The notes: generated by a model not told the origin, from the letters alone. DNA of 24,593 nucleotides from CAYTAP01 sp964435775 (GCA_964435775.1 CAYTAP010000055.1:1-24593), one strand, 5' to 3'. Numbered from the stretch's first letter, positions 7,151-15,466 are shown. A program made the numbers and translations.

Positions 7151-8821
7151 TCAACGCGGGGCGTCGTGATACAGCCCCAGCACCTCATCATCCGTGGTCA
7201 CAAGCTGTTGCTCCACAAGGAACGCCGGTGGTTCCAGCCCGGCGTGATGCCCTATTTTCAGAACGATGACCAGCGTATTGGGCTTTTCATCCAGAAACGT
7301 CCGGAGTTCGTCGGGGTTGTCAATGACCGGAATGACCCGCCGCATCGCGAATGACAGCCGCAGGTTGGGACCCCGGCTGTAAAAGACAACCGGACGATCA
7401 CCGACATGCATGAAGGTGTCCTCCATCGTGCGCCACCCTCTGGCATCCAGGCTCGGCATCCACCACCCAACCACGATCACCATCGAAATGACCGCCACGA
7501 ACGCGTAGGTGACAAGCCCCGCCCGCAAGCCTCGCCGCAGGAGCGCCACCAGCGCGATCGCCGACGCCGCAAACACCACCCCCGCCGTCACCCAGTCAAT
7601 CGCCCGAAATCCCTGCAGCTTGAGGTAAGCGCCAAGCAGCACCCCCCCGGGTGTCAGCAGGCAGACGACGATCGTGCCCAGCAAAATCCAATACATCGCC
7701 CGATGAAACCCCTCATCCTTCCTTCGCCAGGCCTCACTAATCAGCCACCCGGCCACGATAAGCAATGGCGGCATGAGCGGCAAAAGATAATGCGTTTGCT
7801 TGTTGCCATTCAGGCACAGGGGGATGAAGATCGTGAGGCTCCAGATCGCCAATCCCAGGTGCCTCCAGTTCCTGAGGACATTCCGCCCCGATTCAACCAG
7901 CCCGGCGACGACAAACGCGCACCACGGCGCGACATCGTAAAGAATGTACGGGAAGTAGATGTAAAACCATCCGGCGTGGTCCTGCCCCTCGACGTTGATC
8001 TCAATCTCCGACCGCCAGCGCGCCGCGCCCTGGGTCACAAAAACGTAAATCCACCAGGGCAGCCCGAAGACCGCGAAGGTCACCGGCGCGCCGCACAACA
8101 CCAGCCGCACCATCGCGCCCCATTGTCGCATCCATCCGGCATAGCAGATGAAAAAGAGTAGCGGAAACACGACCTGTGGACCCTTGGCCAACAGCGCAAG
8201 ACCCAGCGCGGCGGCACCGGCGTGGTACCAGATGTACTCCCACTTCCGCGATGGTTTTCCCCCTGTCGCGCCCGCGCTCGCCCGCGCCTCCTCAACGCCG
8301 CGCCACAGAAAAAATGTCGCCGCCGTCGTGAAGACGCACGACAGCGGATCCGTCTCCGCCAGCCGAAAATATTTCAGCAACAGAAAGCTTCCCAACACCC
8401 CGGCCGCCGCGAAAAAGCCGGCGCGACGGTTGAACAGCCATTTGCCGATCCAAAACGTCAACCCAACGCACAACCATCCAAGGATCGCCGTCGGCACGCG
8501 CCCGGCGCCAGCGCTGACCCCCAGCACATGATACGAAGCCGCACTGAGCCAATATGCCAGCGGCGGCTTGTGCAACCGCCGAACGCCATTGGAATGCGGG
8601 ATCATCCATCCCTCGAAATCGGTGTGGATCATCTCCCTCGCCACCTCCAGCACCCGCGCTTCCTGGGTTCGCTGAAGAGGGATTTGAAAAAGACCCCAAA
8701 CCAGGCAAATACCGGCCAGTATCCAGAACACCCATAGCGCTGTGGTGGACAACCACCACTCGCTCGGTTCATTCAAGTCACGAGGCGACAAGACCGCTGG
8801 TTCGCTTGAGGACATTTGCAC
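7151..8821 (-). CDS. GT39/ArnT-like polytopic glycosyltransferase
   Basis: A 556-residue GT-C fold membrane enzyme expected to transfer a sugar from a polyprenyl-phosphate donor to an acceptor on the outer face of the inner membrane. The first TM (about 28-46) is followed by the catalytic loop QRTQEARVLEVAREM (about 50-64), then RRLHKPPLAYWLSAASY (about 81-97). AETDPL in the next loop carries an Asp at the usual second conserved position. About ten hydrophobic helices follow, then a C-terminal periplasmic-type segment (GWRTMEDTFMHVGDRPVVFY). Length equals ArnT, but the first-loop Asp-Glu pair reads Gln53-Glu54 and Glu-Lys-Pro reads His84-Lys85-Pro86. GTG 8821 was chosen because a promoter lies immediately upstream; ATG 8815 is the alternative. 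No Shine-Dalgarno site is visible. It is divergent from the second GT39 gene across element copy 2. Confidence 0.85.
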   Translation of the reverse strand: MQMSSSEPAVLSPRDLNEPSEWWLSTTALWVFWILAGICLVWGLFQIPLQRTQEARVLEVAREMIHTDFEGWMIPHSNGVRRLHKPPLAYWLSAASYHVLGVSAGAGRVPTAILGWLCVGLTFWIGKWLFNRRAGFFAAAGVLGSFLLLKYFRLAETDPLSCVFTTAATFFLWRGVEEARASAGATGGKPSRKWEYIWYHAGAAALGLALLAKGPQVVFPLLFFICYAGWMRQWGAMVRLVLCGAPVTFAVFGLPWWIYVFVTQGAARWRSEIEINVEGQDHAGWFYIYFPYILYDVAPWCAFVVAGLVESGRNVLRNWRHLGLAIWSLTIFIPLCLNGNKQTHYLLPLMPPLLIVAGWLISEAWRRKDEGFHRAMYWILLGTIVVCLLTPGGVLLGAYLKLQGFRAIDWVTAGVVFAASAIALVALLRRGLRAGLVTYAFVAVISMVIVVGWWMPSLDARGWRTMEDTFMHVGDRPVVFYSRGPNLRLSFAMRRVIPVIDNPDELRTFLDEKPNTLVIVLKIGHHAGLEPPAFLVEQQLVTTDDEVLGLYHDAPR

Positions 8822-8827
8822 GAAGGA

Positions 8828-8856
8828 AAACTACACACCGCGCCCGCTCCGGGCAA
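8828..8856 (-). promoter_or_regulatory. Promoter of GT39 gene 7151-8821, leaderless type
   Basis: On the minus strand TTGCCC (8856-8851), a 17-base spacer and TAGTTT (8833-8828) form a plausible housekeeping promoter. The -10 ends 6 bases before GTG 8821, so transcription would begin at or next to the start codon. Confidence 0.5.
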
Positions 8857-8880
8857 GCGAAGGCGGCCAAAGCACAGTGG

Positions 8881-9013
8881 GAGTAATCGCTATTCGTGGC
8901 CTCCCACGCCGTACCGTTGGGAATTGGAGGGCGTTGCTCATGCAACGCCACGGCGTCGCGGGAGCGACGCCCTGCATCCATGCAAATTGACGGCAATTGT
9001 TGGCGATTTCCTC
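8881..9013. repeat. Nested palindromic element, copy 2
   Basis: This shares the design of copy 1. The outer arms (8881-8901, starting GAGTAATCG and ending GTGGCC; 8992-9013, ending ATTTCCTC) are diverged but still recognisable. The 50-bp core at 8926-8975 has hairpins GGCGTTGC/GCAACGCC (loop TCAT) and GGCGTCGC/GCGACGCC (loop GGGA). The right foot reads CTGC instead of CTCC. It occupies the space between two divergent GT39 genes, 25 bp upstream of the -35 of the left one. Confidence 0.88.
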
Positions 9014-9101
9014 GGCAACGACGGCCAAACACATCTTACACCACAACCTTCATCATATGACCGCCAATGGTCGAACCATCGCCCACCACATGCGTGCCCG
9101 C

Positions 9102-9107
9102 TATATT
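9102..9107 (+). promoter_or_regulatory. -10 box of the second GT39 gene, leaderless type
   Basis: TATATT ends exactly 7 bases before GTG 9115, which would place the transcription start on the start codon. No good -35 is visible 16-18 bases upstream. The same spacing occurs before the genes starting at 15466 and 24377. Confidence 0.45.
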
Positions 9108-9114
9108 GTCGCCC

Positions 9115-10932
9115 GTGAACAAGACCCGACGCATTCTTGTCCTGGCGATCCTCGCGGGATGGGCATTCCTTCTCCTCGTCGGACATGGCGGCATCGCTTC
9201 CAGCCATGAGGCGCGCGTCGCCGATTCCGCCCGGACGATGGCGTTATCCGGCTGGCCTTGGAACGCCAGGCCGGTCAGCGTGCCGCGTGTGGCGTATCGC
9301 AACATCGACGGGCATGTACACCTGGAATCACAGCCTGACGAACCGCCGATGCAGGTCAATCCGTGGGGTGTGCCCGTCATGTCCGGGCATATTCGCCTAC
9401 AAAAACCGCCCCTGCCCTACTGGGTGGATGCGGTCTGCTTTCGCCTGATGGGGCGCAGCGCGCTGTCCGCCCGGATCGTGCCGGCGCTGATGGGCGCATT
9501 GGCCACGTTCATCCTCTTCGACTTGGCGACGATGCTGCTCGGGCGTCGAATCGCCTGGTACGCCGCGCTGATCTGGGTCTCCAGCTATTTCGCCCCCGAG
9601 GAATACCGCAAGACGATGGCCGATCCCTATCTGGGATTCTTCGTCCTCTCATGCCTCTGGGCATGGGTCAAAGCCGCTCGGACACCACTCAAGACCACTT
9701 GGTTCATCATTCTGTTTTATCTTCTGCTCGCCCTCGGGCTGCTGGGCAAAGGCCCGCCGCTGTTCGTGCATCTGGTGATCGCAATCGGCGCCTTTCACCT
9801 CTGCTTCAAGCGGCGCTGGCCGGGGCGATGGATCGTTCATTTCGCAGGCTTCGCGCTGACGTTGCTCATCGTCCTCCCCTGGCCGATCTATGTCCTCTCG
9901 CACGTCGGCGTAAGCGATGTCCTGGCGATGTGGCGCTATGAATCGATCGGTGAATTGGGCGCCAACACGCAGAACGCGCGCCCGTGGTGGTTTTACATCC
10001 CGCAAATCCCATTGCTGATCGCCCCCTGGTTCAGCTTCGCCGGGCTTGGGCTGGTCTATCTATTCGCCCGTCCAAAAAGCCATGGCAATTCTGAAGCCGC
10101 TTCCCCCGCATCCGATTTGGCGCGTGCGAACATCAAGCCCCGCGCCCGGCGTCATCAGTGGTTCCCGTTGATCTGGTTCGTGGCAACCGCGCTCTTCTTT
10201 TCCTTCGTCAACCTGAAGAAAAACGCGTATCTGCTCCCGGCCATGCCGGCGCTCGCGCTGCTCATGGCGCAAGGCGCCCGATTCATGGTCGCCATGGCGC
10301 GTGGAAAGCGAAAAGACCCCGCGCCGCTCATCCTCGCCTGGGCACAGGCGATTTGCGGAATCGGATTCGCCCTGTGGCTCGCGTGGCTGTTGCTCGCCAG
10401 CATCTATCGCCCGGGCATCGCCATCGCACTGCCCCTGGTCCTGGTGGCGTTCGCGGCGGCCGTCTGGCCGCTTCGCATGGTCTTGACGCCGGCGCGGCGG
10501 ATTCGGACATCCTGGGCTGACCATTGGCTGACGGCGCAGTCCATCGCCTATGTCATCCTCATCTCGCTTCTCCTGGTCTTCTACAACGGCGCCAAGGACG
10601 ATCGCGAGTCCCCCAAGGCGTTCATCGCCGCGATCAAGGCCCGGCTCGAAAAGCCGGACATCACGCTATACCGTTCGGAGATGTCGCCCGATGCCGCCTT
10701 CTACATCCCGGATAACCTGCCCCCCTACGACCCCAACGCCGCGCGGATCGGTGTCATCGTGGAGCAATCCGCCAAGCGTCCCACCGCGCGCGGGCCGGGC
10801 GACTTCGCCAATGTGATGACCAACGGCACGATCACCAGCGCGACGCAGGTCGCGTGGGATCGCGTCAGTGGATGGGCGTTGTATGAGTTGACGGTTGAGC
10901 GCCCCGCGCCCCCGCCGGCAGTGTCAAGGTGA
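9115..10932 (+). CDS. GT39/ArnT-like polytopic glycosyltransferase, second copy
   Basis: A 605-residue GT-C membrane enzyme of the same superfamily as the gene at 7151. The start is a classic inside-positive NKTRR followed by a first TM (about 7-24), then the catalytic loop SSHEARVADSARTM with His31-Glu32 where ArnT has Asp-Glu. An insertion of about 30 residues (55-85, NIDGHVHLESQPDEPP) precedes RLQKPPLPYW (Lys97). MADPYLGFF carries the second conserved Asp. Multiple helices follow, then a soluble tail (about 500-605). GTG 9115 was chosen because TATATT lies 7 bases upstream and the N-terminus then fits a membrane protein. ATG 9067 would add 16 residues; neither has a Shine-Dalgarno site. 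Its last 68 bases overlap, on the opposite strand, the end of the GT2 gene. The acceptor is unknown: lipid A, another glycan or protein. Confidence 0.83.
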   Translation: MNKTRRILVLAILAGWAFLLLVGHGGIASSHEARVADSARTMALSGWPWNARPVSVPRVAYRNIDGHVHLESQPDEPPMQVNPWGVPVMSGHIRLQKPPLPYWVDAVCFRLMGRSALSARIVPALMGALATFILFDLATMLLGRRIAWYAALIWVSSYFAPEEYRKTMADPYLGFFVLSCLWAWVKAARTPLKTTWFIILFYLLLALGLLGKGPPLFVHLVIAIGAFHLCFKRRWPGRWIVHFAGFALTLLIVLPWPIYVLSHVGVSDVLAMWRYESIGELGANTQNARPWWFYIPQIPLLIAPWFSFAGLGLVYLFARPKSHGNSEAASPASDLARANIKPRARRHQWFPLIWFVATALFFSFVNLKKNAYLLPAMPALALLMAQGARFMVAMARGKRKDPAPLILAWAQAICGIGFALWLAWLLLASIYRPGIAIALPLVLVAFAAAVWPLRMVLTPARRIRTSWADHWLTAQSIAYVILISLLLVFYNGAKDDRESPKAFIAAIKARLEKPDITLYRSEMSPDAAFYIPDNLPPYDPNAARIGVIVEQSAKRPTARGPGDFANVMTNGTITSATQVAWDRVSGWALYELTVERPAPPPAVSR

Positions 10933-11737
10933 GTTCCAGCGGGGCAAGTGTGGGCTTTGCATGCGCGGCGCTTCCCGCATCACCTGGTTCATCCGCCTGG
11001 CACACATCCTCCAGTCGCACGGCGACCTGGTACCCCAGCAGCCTGCTTTTCATCCACCGAATCGCCAGAAGATCGCGGAAGCTTTTGAACAGTCGATTCC
11101 AGACGCCGTATTTGCTCTCTCCGTGCAGGCGAGGATTGTTCGTCACGGCGATTTCCGTCACGCGGTATCCCTCCATCTTGAGCAGCGTGGGGATGAATCG
11201 ATGCAGCCCGCGATAGAGCTTCAGCTTGCCCACGCACTCGCGCTTGAACGCGCGATATGTGCAGCCGGCATCCGAGATGTTTTCGTCGGAGAGTTTGTTG
11301 CGCACCCAGTTGGCCGTGCGCGATGATGCGACGCGGATGAATGAATCGCCCCGCCCCCGCGTGGCGACGCGCGAACCGCAGACGCAATCCCATCCTTCGC
11401 CGAGCTTGTCCAGGAATGCCGGAATGTCGGCCGGATCATTCTGAAGATCGGCATCCATCGTCATGACATATTTGCCCCGCGCCGCCCGCAGCCCCGCGTC
11501 GGATGCGGCAGTTTCCCCGCAATTGCTCGCAAACTTCAATCCCCGCACCCGCCGGTCACTCCTGACCAATTGCTCAATTTGTCCCCATGACCCATCGCTG
11601 CTGCCGTCATCAACGAAAATGATCTCGACATCGATCCCGCGTGGATCCACCACCTTGCAAATCGCCGCATGAAGCAGCGGCACGTTCTCATTCTCGTTAT
11701 AGACGGGAACACAAATTGAAAGCACCGGAGACGTCAT
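10865..11737 (-). CDS. GT2 family glycosyltransferase, DPM1/ArnC-like
   Basis: A 290-residue GT-A fold enzyme that most likely charges undecaprenyl or another polyprenyl phosphate with a sugar, supplying donor to GT39 enzymes. Motifs in order: LSICVPVYNENENVP, IIFVDDGSSDGS (Asp43-Asp44), SNCGETAASDAG, then the metal-binding MTMDADLQNDP (Asp95-x-Asp97), VCGSRVATRGRGD, ISDAGCTYRAFKRE and NNPRLHGESKYG. ArnC and many bacterial homologues carry two C-terminal TM helices, but here the domain ends near residue 240 and a Pro/Ala/Thr-rich tail follows, so the enzyme is probably peripheral. ATG 11737 has only a weak GGAT nearby. It lies 27 bases downstream of the LAB_N gene on the same strand. Its last 68 bases overlap the converging GT39 gene. 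Confidence 0.9.
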   Translation of the reverse strand: MTSPVLSICVPVYNENENVPLLHAAICKVVDPRGIDVEIIFVDDGSSDGSWGQIEQLVRSDRRVRGLKFASNCGETAASDAGLRAARGKYVMTMDADLQNDPADIPAFLDKLGEGWDCVCGSRVATRGRGDSFIRVASSRTANWVRNKLSDENISDAGCTYRAFKRECVGKLKLYRGLHRFIPTLLKMEGYRVTEIAVTNNPRLHGESKYGVWNRLFKSFRDLLAIRWMKSRLLGYQVAVRLEDVCQADEPGDAGSAAHAKPTLAPLELTLTLPAGARGAQPSTHTTPIH

Positions 11738-11764
11738 ATCGATCCATTGCTGAGTAAGGGAACC

Positions 11765-12148
11765 TCATCCATCCCCCGCCGCCAGCGCCGCCGCATCGAG
11801 GCGGCGTTTACGATGCACGAGCATCAGATTCCTGACATAAGGGACGAAGGAAACACAATATCCGGCCACTCCAACCGAATCCTGCTGCCGGAGAAAATAG
11901 CATGTTTCCAGGAATGCGCCAAAAATACTCAACCACCAAAACGACGGGGGAACCCGCGATTCCTTGTGCTTTTCCGAATGCAGCCACTGAATCACCCATC
12001 GCCCCTGGAACACCACCAATCCACCAAAACCGACGATCTTCCACAAGGCGTAGTTGTCCTGGAAGGGCATGAACCCATCGGCATCAACCGGGAACGTTGT
12101 TGCAAGCGCCAGGGTGTAGCAACTGTAGAAGGTCAACAATTCAAACAT
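11765..12148 (-). CDS. LAB_N (lipid A biosynthesis N-terminal) domain membrane protein
   Basis: A 127-residue small membrane protein carrying the stand-alone LAB_N domain, which in some species is fused to the front of lipid-A-disaccharide synthase. Signature parts are WKIVGFGGLVVFQGRWVIQWLHSEKHKES (about 36-64), VPPSFWWLSIFGAFLETCYFLRQQDSVGV (about 66-94) and CVSFVPYVRNLMLVHRKRR (about 98-116). Together these form about three hydrophobic helices separated by the conserved Q-W and P-x-x-F-W-W motifs. Small LAB_N proteins are often encoded beside GT2 and GT39 enzymes, as here, and probably assist lipid-linked sugar transfer. ATG 12148 is preceded by AGGA at about 11 bases; a TTG further upstream in frame is possible. 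It is followed by GT2 after 27 bases and lies 162 bp after the aminotransferase gene. Confidence 0.85.
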   Translation of the reverse strand: MFELLTFYSCYTLALATTFPVDADGFMPFQDNYALWKIVGFGGLVVFQGRWVIQWLHSEKHKESRVPPSFWWLSIFGAFLETCYFLRQQDSVGVAGYCVSFVPYVRNLMLVHRKRRLDAAALAAGDG

Positions 12149-12310
12149 ATATGGGGATTCCTGAAATGGCCGGGGTATCAATGCGTCCGACCGCGCGGTT
12201 GAAGCCTCCGCAATGGCGATCCTCGCCACGCGGACCATACCGCCGCAGTTCATGTTATCGGACGCATTTGCCCGCAAAGATGAATGGATGTGTCAAACGC
12301 CGACGATTGT

Positions 12311-13444
12311 TCATCGCGCCGCCAGTGCATCCTTGATCGCCTGCGCCACGATCTTCACATCCGCATCTTCCAAAGCAGGGAACATCGGAAGGCTGAGGAT
12401 GCACTGGGTGTAGGCTTCGGTTTTCCTGAGCGTCGGCAGGTCGCCGGACTGTCCGTACAACTCCGTGATTGCAGGTTGCTGATGATTGGGAACCGGGTAA
12501 TGCACGCCGGTTTCGATCCCCTGCTCCTTGAGTGTGCGCGCGAGCGACTCCCGCGTGTCATGGTCCGACAGGCGAATGACGAACATGTGATAGACACTTT
12601 CGGTTTGCCCATCCCGGTCGGGCGGTGGAAGCACCACGCCCTTCACACCGTCCAACTCCCGCCGATACAAGTCGGCGATCTCCCGCCGACGGGCATTCAA
12701 ACCATCCACCACCTTGAGCTGCTCCCGTCCCACCGCCGCCTGGATCTCATTGAAGCGAAGGTTGAACCCCACTTTTTCATGATGGTACTTGTCCTTGCGC
12801 CCATGATTGCGGAGCATCGTCACCCGGCGCGCGATCTCCGGATCGCGTGTGGCGATCGCGCCCCCGTCACCGTACACCGTCAAATTCTTGGACGGATAAA
12901 AACTGAACGCCGCGTGCTCGGTCAAACCGCCGGCGCGCTCCCCTTTCCATTTGGCGCCGTGCGATTGGGCGCAATCCTCGATGATCCAGAGCCCATTCTC
13001 CTTCGCCAGCGCACGAAGCGCGTCGAGGTCGGCCGGGCGGCCGTAAAGATGAACGGGCAAAATCCCCACGGTTTTACTGGTGATCCGCCGGCGGGCATCC
13101 TCCGGATCGATGCAATAGGTGTCGTCGATGTCGCAGAAGACCGGCTTCACGCCGGCATTAATCATCGGCTCAATGGAGGGAAACGCGGTCAGCGACGGCA
13201 CAAGAATCTCATCACCCGCCTTCAACTGCCCCACCGCGATTTGTGCCAAGTGCAAAAGCTGAACCGCCGCCGTCCATGACGAGCTGAGCACGACATGCGG
13301 CACGTTGAAATACGCCGCCAGTTCCTTCTCAAACGCCTTGCATTCCGGGCCAAGGATATAGTTTCCCCCCTTGACGACATCGAGGATGCGACGATCGATT
13401 TCAGCACTGTGATGAACACGCGAAAGGGGAATTTTGGACGACAT
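12311..13444 (-). CDS. DegT/DnrJ/EryC1/StrS-family sugar aminotransferase
   Basis: A 377-residue PLP-dependent aminotransferase that adds an amino group to a nucleotide-linked keto-sugar. Family marks are IPLSRVHHSAEIDRRI at the N-terminus, NYILGPECKAFEKELAAYF, the substrate loop LVPSLTAFPSIEPMINAG, VHLYGRPAD, IIEDCAQSHGA (Asp157 contacts the PLP ring nitrogen) and SFYPSKNLTVYGDGGAI with Lys186 as Schiff-base lysine. C-terminal marks are NLRFNEIQAAVGREQL and GVHYPVPNHQQPA. Length is typical (about 370-390). ATG 13444 has AAGGAT 7 bases upstream. The exact sugar cannot be told; ArnB-like, QdtB-like and DesV-like enzymes share these motifs. With LAB_N and GT2 downstream it probably supplies an amino sugar for surface glycan or lipid modification. 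Confidence 0.92.
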   Translation of the reverse strand: MSSKIPLSRVHHSAEIDRRILDVVKGGNYILGPECKAFEKELAAYFNVPHVVLSSSWTAAVQLLHLAQIAVGQLKAGDEILVPSLTAFPSIEPMINAGVKPVFCDIDDTYCIDPEDARRRITSKTVGILPVHLYGRPADLDALRALAKENGLWIIEDCAQSHGAKWKGERAGGLTEHAAFSFYPSKNLTVYGDGGAIATRDPEIARRVTMLRNHGRKDKYHHEKVGFNLRFNEIQAAVGREQLKVVDGLNARRREIADLYRRELDGVKGVVLPPPDRDGQTESVYHMFVIRLSDHDTRESLARTLKEQGIETGVHYPVPNHQQPAITELYGQSGDLPTLRKTEAYTQCILSLPMFPALEDADVKIVAQAIKDALAAR

Positions 13445-13590
13445 TGTATTGATCCTTTTAATGACCCTGTATGAATGCCGCATCTTTGCAATATTTTCAA
13501 ACTCCGCAATAGGGAGTCAGCCAAGAGTCCCGCGAGAAGATTGCGGAATCGTCATATGTGATGGAATCGCTGGAAAATCGCCGATGGCGA

Positions 13591-14928
13591 TCACGTGCTG
13601 GAAGTATCGATCATCCTCGCCCGCAAGCCATCGTCCCATTGCATCTGAACCGTGGCCTTACCCCTCAGGAGCTTGACGAGTTTTTCCCCCACCGCCTTGC
13701 CGCGCCATCCCCGCATCAATCGAAAGCCGCTCAAGTCCTCATCCCGCGCAAACGCCCGATGCCAGTCGGTGAGGTCCTGATGACTGAGTACCAGCGCCGG
13801 GTCGATCCCCTCCGCGACGCACAAACTTTGCGCCGCGGCCCACGCGGCATCGGCGCGGAAACGCATGGTGGGCGTCTGTTCATTGTTCCGCGGCTTGTCG
13901 TGCTCGCCGATCGGGTTCATCAGTCCGGCGAGCGTCGCCCGCACGATCCGGTCGCCATATTCCTGCTCAACCGGCCTGGGCAAATGTTTGATCCGGTGCA
14001 ATTGGTCGATCGACTTCACCGGCGATTTCGCCAGGTCCGTCAGCACCTCGTCCCGCAAAAACGTGCGAGGCGGCAGATCGTGCGCCCGCGCCGCCTCATC
14101 CCGCCAGATCGTCAGTTCACGCAATATCGCGAGGCTCTGTCCCCTGAGCGAATGCGCGCCCCGCACGCGAAGGTATTGAACATCGGGATTAAACCCGTAG
14201 TGGCTCGCTTCGCACATCGAATCAAACTCTTCGCGCGCCCATTGGACATGATCCGCAGCCGCCAGCCGCGCGCCCAGTTCCGCGCGAATCGCCGGCAGAT
14301 ACCGCACATCATCGGCCGCGTAGCGAAGCTGCACCGCCGACAGCGGCCGCTGATCCCACCGCGTAAACGTCAACCCCTTGCCGAGCGTCACTCCCATGAT
14401 TTCCGCCACCAGCTTCGAGAGCGAAATCGGATACGCCATACGGACGAACCCGCCGGCGAGCTGCGTGTCAAACAGGTTGCGCGGCTCATGCCCGGTCAGA
14501 CGGATGACAGGCTCGACATCCTGCTGCCCGGCATGTACCACCTTCTCAACCGATGGATCGATCAAGAGCTCCCAGAAGGGCATCAGGTCCAACCCTTCGG
14601 CCATCGGATCGATCAGCGCAATTCGCTCATGGGATGCCACCTGAATCAGGCACAGCTTGGGAACATACGTCAGCTCCCCGATGAACTCACTGTCATAGGC
14701 AAAACTCCCCACATGCCGAAAATGAGCGATCAATTCCGCCAGCGCATCGGCATCGGCAATCAGTTCGGCGACCTGGTTCGGCACCAGCGGATGATCGGGA
14801 ATCCCACCGGCGGCGTGTGCCTCGGCATGGGCGGATTCGTGGTTGGCCATGCGATGCCGCGAACGCGAACGGCGTCCGCGATCACGATGAGGCGATTGGG
14901 CGTTGGGTAATTGCTCTGCTGGGGGCAT
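13591..14928 (-). CDS. rnd: Ribonuclease D (DEDDy 3'-5' exonuclease with HRDC domain)
   Basis: A 445-residue 3'-5' exoribonuclease that trims tRNA precursors and other structured RNA. All DEDDy residues are visible: FAYDSEFIGE (Asp79, Glu81), VVHAGQQDVEP (Asp137), FDTQLAGGF, and LRYAADDVRYL (Tyr203, Asp207). An HRDC domain (about 260-335, RGQSLAILRELTIWRDEAA) follows, then a second helical region to the C-terminus. The first 45 residues are Arg/His-rich and outside the domain, so the start is uncertain. ATG 14928 is the longest choice and ATG 14850 (MANHESAHAE) is possible; neither has a ribosome site. The gene ends 146 bp before the aminotransferase start and looks functionally unrelated to the sugar module. 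Confidence 0.93.
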   Translation of the reverse strand: MPPAEQLPNAQSPHRDRGRRSRSRHRMANHESAHAEAHAAGGIPDHPLVPNQVAELIADADALAELIAHFRHVGSFAYDSEFIGELTYVPKLCLIQVASHERIALIDPMAEGLDLMPFWELLIDPSVEKVVHAGQQDVEPVIRLTGHEPRNLFDTQLAGGFVRMAYPISLSKLVAEIMGVTLGKGLTFTRWDQRPLSAVQLRYAADDVRYLPAIRAELGARLAAADHVQWAREEFDSMCEASHYGFNPDVQYLRVRGAHSLRGQSLAILRELTIWRDEAARAHDLPPRTFLRDEVLTDLAKSPVKSIDQLHRIKHLPRPVEQEYGDRIVRATLAGLMNPIGEHDKPRNNEQTPTMRFRADAAWAAAQSLCVAEGIDPALVLSHQDLTDWHRAFARDEDLSGFRLMRGWRGKAVGEKLVKLLRGKATVQMQWDDGLRARMIDTSST

Positions 14929-15052
14929 GCTGAAAAAGTCGGTGAGATCTGAACGATGACACCCCCCAAATATCCGTCGATTTATGATTGCGCGTCCATG
15001 TTACGCGGCGACGCCCAAAGCGGCGTGCGCGTGTCATTGCGACAACCGCTGT

Positions 15053-15466
15053 TCATGCGAAATCAAGCAACCGATCCGGCGGGCGCAACACCGGCCGCGT
15101 CTCGCGGAGATCGGTGATCAGCGCGTCGCCACCTTCGGCATCCAAGGGTGCGCGCAAAATGTCATACCGATGGTGCGGGCTGATGACGGTGAAGTCATCA
15201 GACAGCCAGGAACGCCAGTTCATGCAGTTACGATACGCCGCCGCTGCGGGCAATCCGAGGACCGCCGTCGCCAGCGGGTTCATCTCCAGCGTTTCGCGGG
15301 AATCAAACTCAAAGATGTAGTGCCATACCCCATCGCGGCGCACCGCCTCAGCGGTCATCAGGACGAGGTATTTCCCGGCATGCGGTGCAATGTTGTTCGG
15401 GCCGCCCATGCGGATGGCGCTCCACGCATGGATCGCTTCATCGGACTGTTTATGGACGTAAATCAT
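15053..15466 (-). CDS. Hypothetical protein, 138 aa, probable leaderless mRNA
   Basis: I do not recognise this family. The protein is soluble with no signal peptide or TM segment. It has an N-terminal helix-like segment (SDEAIHAWSAIRMGG), a strand-rich middle (GKYLVLMTAEAVRRDGVWHY, then IFEFDSRETLEMNP) and a small aromatic-rich C-terminal part (NCMNWRSWLSDDFTVISPHHRYD), ending in basic and Pro residues. ATG 15466 is supported by an extended -10 box (TGATATAGT) ending 7 bases before it, so translation probably starts at the mRNA 5' end. It stands alone, 124 bp upstream of rnd on the same strand. Codon use resembles its neighbours. Confidence 0.65.
   Translation of the reverse strand: MIYVHKQSDEAIHAWSAIRMGGPNNIAPHAGKYLVLMTAEAVRRDGVWHYIFEFDSRETLEMNPLATAVLGLPAAAAYRNCMNWRSWLSDDFTVISPHHRYDILRAPLDAEGGDALITDLRETRPVLRPPDRLLDFA

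Noticed and set aside
12284..13279. 331-codon plus-strand frame
   Set aside because: It lies opposite the DegT aminotransferase, where all catalytic motifs are intact.
13558..14910. 450-codon plus-strand frame
   Set aside because: It is opposite RNase D, with an Arg/His-rich composition typical of antisense frames.
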